From assembly GCA_964385055.1 (NCBI GenBank), contig CAYLMH010000002.1, forward strand, positions 8,039-72,038: DNA of 64,000 nt, in the 5' to 3' direction. The notes beneath the pieces were generated by a model. It had not been told where the DNA came from and did not search any database. It saw only the letters and a list, made by a program, of their open reading frames with translations. The translations under genes were made by a program, and so were the position numbers. Shown piece by piece: positions 62,405 through 64,000 of the stretch. Every line of letters begins with the position of its first letter. Within the stretch, counting starts at the first letter, position 1. Origin of the DNA: JACRPI01 sp964385055 (GTDB lineage: Archaea; Nanobdellota; Nanobdellia; Woesearchaeales; DSVV01).

Positions 62405-63574
62405 ATGAGCTCAGAACGATCTTTTCCATTAATGACTCTTGATGAAGTCATCGTGAAAAGAATATGGGACAAATATAGATTGCAAACCCTTCAAGATGGT
62501 TTCTTTGGCTCATTATGGAAACATGGCATTGGTGGGATTGATGAAGCACTCTACGCGTTGTGCCATCCGCCGCTTTATCGTGGAGAAAAGATTGCTTATC
62601 TTGAACGACAAATAGAACTTGATGATGAAGCAATTGAAAATAAACAAGGGCTTTCTCCATCTGATCGCACTCGACACATTACTGAAACTCCCGTTAATCC
62701 CGCAACATTCTTTACTCTTCGCGAAGAACGTAAACAACTTCGTCTTGAACGATTGAAGCGAATGGAAGCAGAAGGGGAAAAACTTCGTCCTGCGGAATAT
62801 GTTGCTTTAAGTTGGAAATTAGCAAACGAATTTGTTGATTCTGTCGCAGCGTCTCTTGGCGCATTTGGTCTTGCTCTTCGAAATAACTGGATGCTTATTA
62901 CCGCAGGAGCCTCTTTTACTTCTGCACTTTATACTGGTTACCAATGGGTAGGATTTGCTGAAGTTTACAACGGTGTTGCGCAGGAGTATAGAGAGTCTCA
63001 TCAAGTTGGTCCTTACGCGCTTCCTGTCAAACGGGAAATTCCTGAAACTCTGACGTACGTTGTTCTTAACCTGACACATACTGACCAAATAACGATTGGT
63101 TCTGGCGATGATCAAGTTACCATCCCGGAGAAGCATTCTGATCCGCGGGCTGCATACTTTCAAATTAATCACATGGATGATGTTCTTAAAGGAAATCTTG
63201 GAGACATTGTCCTTCGTTCGTTTGAAGGATTTTCAGATAGGGAATATTATCAGCTTGCAGCGTACAGAGACAATGCGCATGATAATTTTATGGCTGCATC
63301 TATTTCTTTGATTGGGGAATATAATACCTCAATCTCTTATCCTACTCAGCTTGCATTAGCTGTTTCTGGAAATGCTGCTGCGCAGAACGCTGTGGGTATT
63401 TTAGAATCGCACATGGACAAACATATTGTTGAAAAAGAAAATCTTGCGTATGATGAAATGTCCTTCTGGAAATGGTTCACTATTGGGTTATGTGGCGTTG
63501 GTGGCATTATGGTGTACAGCTCCTTTAGGAACAGTCAGCACAGAAGTTCACGATCACGGTATTATGATTATTGA
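62405..63574 (+). CDS. Hypothetical two-TM protein
   Basis: A 389-residue protein of unknown family. Residues 1-155 are soluble and helical with a charged coiled-coil part (EERKQLRLERLKRMEAEGEKL). Residues about 163-185 form a TM (NNWMLITAGASFTSALYTGY), followed by an outer domain of about 170 residues and a second TM near residues 355-375 (FTIGLCGVGGIMVYSS) with a short Ser/Arg/Tyr tail. So both ends lie in the cytoplasm. No enzymatic motif seen. Confidence 0.5.
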   Translation: MSSERSFPLMTLDEVIVKRIWDKYRLQTLQDGFFGSLWKHGIGGIDEALYALCHPPLYRGEKIAYLERQIELDDEAIENKQGLSPSDRTRHITETPVNPATFFTLREERKQLRLERLKRMEAEGEKLRPAEYVALSWKLANEFVDSVAASLGAFGLALRNNWMLITAGASFTSALYTGYQWVGFAEVYNGVAQEYRESHQVGPYALPVKREIPETLTYVVLNLTHTDQITIGSGDDQVTIPEKHSDPRAAYFQINHMDDVLKGNLGDIVLRSFEGFSDREYYQLAAYRDNAHDNFMAASISLIGEYNTSISYPTQLALAVSGNAAAQNAVGILESHMDKHIVEKENLAYDEMSFWKWFTIGLCGVGGIMVYSSFRNSQHRSSRSRYYDY

Positions 63575-63633
63575 AGTTTTACAATTTATTAGAATTAGGG
63601 GGAAAGATTTATATTTCTCAAAGGAAAAGAAGA

Positions 63634-63746
63634 CGGTGAGGCGGGGACTTGAACCCCGACTCGTCCTGGTAGACGAAACAGCTCCCTGAAGCCTGCTCAT
63701 CACAGGCTTCATCAGGCTGCCGCAATGACCATTATGCGACCTCACC
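63634..63746 (-). tRNA. Class II tRNA with intron; predicted anticodon GAU on a Ser-like body
   Basis: The complement folds fully: acceptor GGTGAGG/CCTCACC, discriminator G73, three-base D-stem GCA/TGC, anticodon stem GCAGC/GCTGT, a long extra arm (TCGTC/GACGA), and T-arm CGGGG-TTCAAGT-CCCCG. A perfect bulge-helix-bulge (helix CTGA/TCAG, bulges TGA and GGA) removes a 26-base intron (63684-63709) at the 37/38 site. The spliced loop is CTGATGA, anticodon GAU (63711-63713), which reads Ile codons. Extra arm and G73 are serine-type. One base away, GCU would be tRNA-Ser. Identity is therefore unresolved. Confidence 0.75.
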
Positions 63747-63803
63747 ACTATTTCTATCAATTTCTTAGAATGAACACATTAAATAATTCTTCGACGAGTT
63801 TTC

Positions 63804-63836
63804 CGAAAATCTTACGAATGTTTCGAAAGATTTTCG
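63804..63836. repeat. Perfect 10-bp hairpin
   Basis: CGAAAATCTT (63804-63813) pairs with AAGATTTTCG (63827-63836) around a 13-base loop, in the gap between the tRNA gene and the partial gene at the right edge. No gene is seen in 63747-63944. Confidence 0.45.
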
Positions 63837-63904
63837 CTTTTGGCGAATACGTTTCGGTAAAATTCTAAAATTGTCTGTTTTTTTCGGCGTATCCGAAAGA
63901 AAAT

Positions 63905-63944
63905 TTGAGAAAATAGAAAAAAGATCAAAAAAATAAAGAAAAAA
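63905..63944 (-). terminator. Oligo-T terminator of the edge gene
   Basis: On the minus strand the stop at 63945 is followed by T6, T7 and T6 runs within 40 bases, a typical archaeal termination signal. Confidence 0.5.
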
Positions 63945-64000
63945 CTAATTCAAGCATTCCTGCTTGAGTATTTCTGCCATATCTGTTCTTTCCCAGGTAA
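63945..64000 (-). CDS. Partial CDS, C-terminus, possibly S-adenosylmethionine synthase
   Basis: Only the last 17 codons and the TAG stop lie in the window: TWERTDMAEILKQECLN. The W-E-R/K-T-D-x-A-E pattern near the end recalls C-termini of bacterial-type methionine adenosyltransferases (MetK). That would be notable because most archaea use a different MetK. The fragment is too short for a firm call. Confidence 0.35.
   Translation of the reverse strand, partial: TWERTDMAEILKQECLN

Overview
The window reads as a chromosomal segment of an uncultivated, AT-rich archaeon. A DPANN lineage close to Woesearchaeota or Pacearchaeota is the best fit, though this is inference from gene content and no marker tree was run. 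Archaeal signs are ribosomal protein eS1 (S3Ae), stand-alone Bud32 kinase, a DUF655 RNA-binding protein, DUF371, the RNA 2',3'-cyclic phosphodiesterase ThpR, a TrmA-type methyltransferase, tRNA genes with bulge-helix-bulge introns, and TATA boxes about 25-30 bases before start codons, with often no room for a 5' leader. Runs of N at 1-5, 33333-33342 and 33671-33680 mark scaffold gaps, so this is probably a metagenome-assembled genome.

Layout. 0-20.5 kb: mostly housekeeping and single genes (phosphoribosyltransferase-like protein, glycosyltransferases, nitroreductase, CARDB-type surface protein, GCS2-type ligase, a membrane-anchored JAMM protein, CNNM/CBS transporter, ThpR-Bud32 pair, eS1, DUF371, HD-like protein, HEXXH protein, ZIP transporter), with a candidate structured RNA at 6.9-7.1 kb. 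20.5-24.8 kb: a small accessory patch with a lipoprotein, a possible caspase-fold protein, a Fic protein, a DUF4258/zinc-finger toxin-antitoxin pair, repeated hairpins, and an intron-bearing tRNA-Leu(UAA) whose 3' end is duplicated nearby.

24.9-39.1 kb is the most distinctive region: four paralogous RecA/KaiC-like proteins that have lost the Walker A loop, one intact KaiC-type ATPase, a HAMP-domain membrane sensor overlapping one of the degenerate proteins, a stand-alone multi-TM sensory domain, two DNA-binding regulators, a nitroreductase overlapping another degenerate KaiC, and a giant surface protein with a long cytoplasmic coiled-coil tail followed by a smaller protein of the same tail architecture. 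I read this as a candidate membrane-to-cytosol signalling island; its function is unknown.

39.2-64 kb: isoleucyl-tRNA synthetase, a lipid-anchored HEAGH protein, an (alpha/alpha)6 glycosidase-like protein, a split lipoate ligase (LplA plus LplB), alpha/beta hydrolase, SDR, PQ-loop-like protein, Cas4/RecB-like Fe-S nuclease, M1 aminopeptidase, tandem beta-propeller lipoproteins, a methylthioadenosine-to-AMP salvage pair (mtnP-apt), small membrane proteins, a deacetylase-like protein, TrmA-type methyltransferase, and a class II tRNA gene whose predicted spliced anticodon is GAU. The right edge carries the C-terminus of a minus-strand gene, probably metK.
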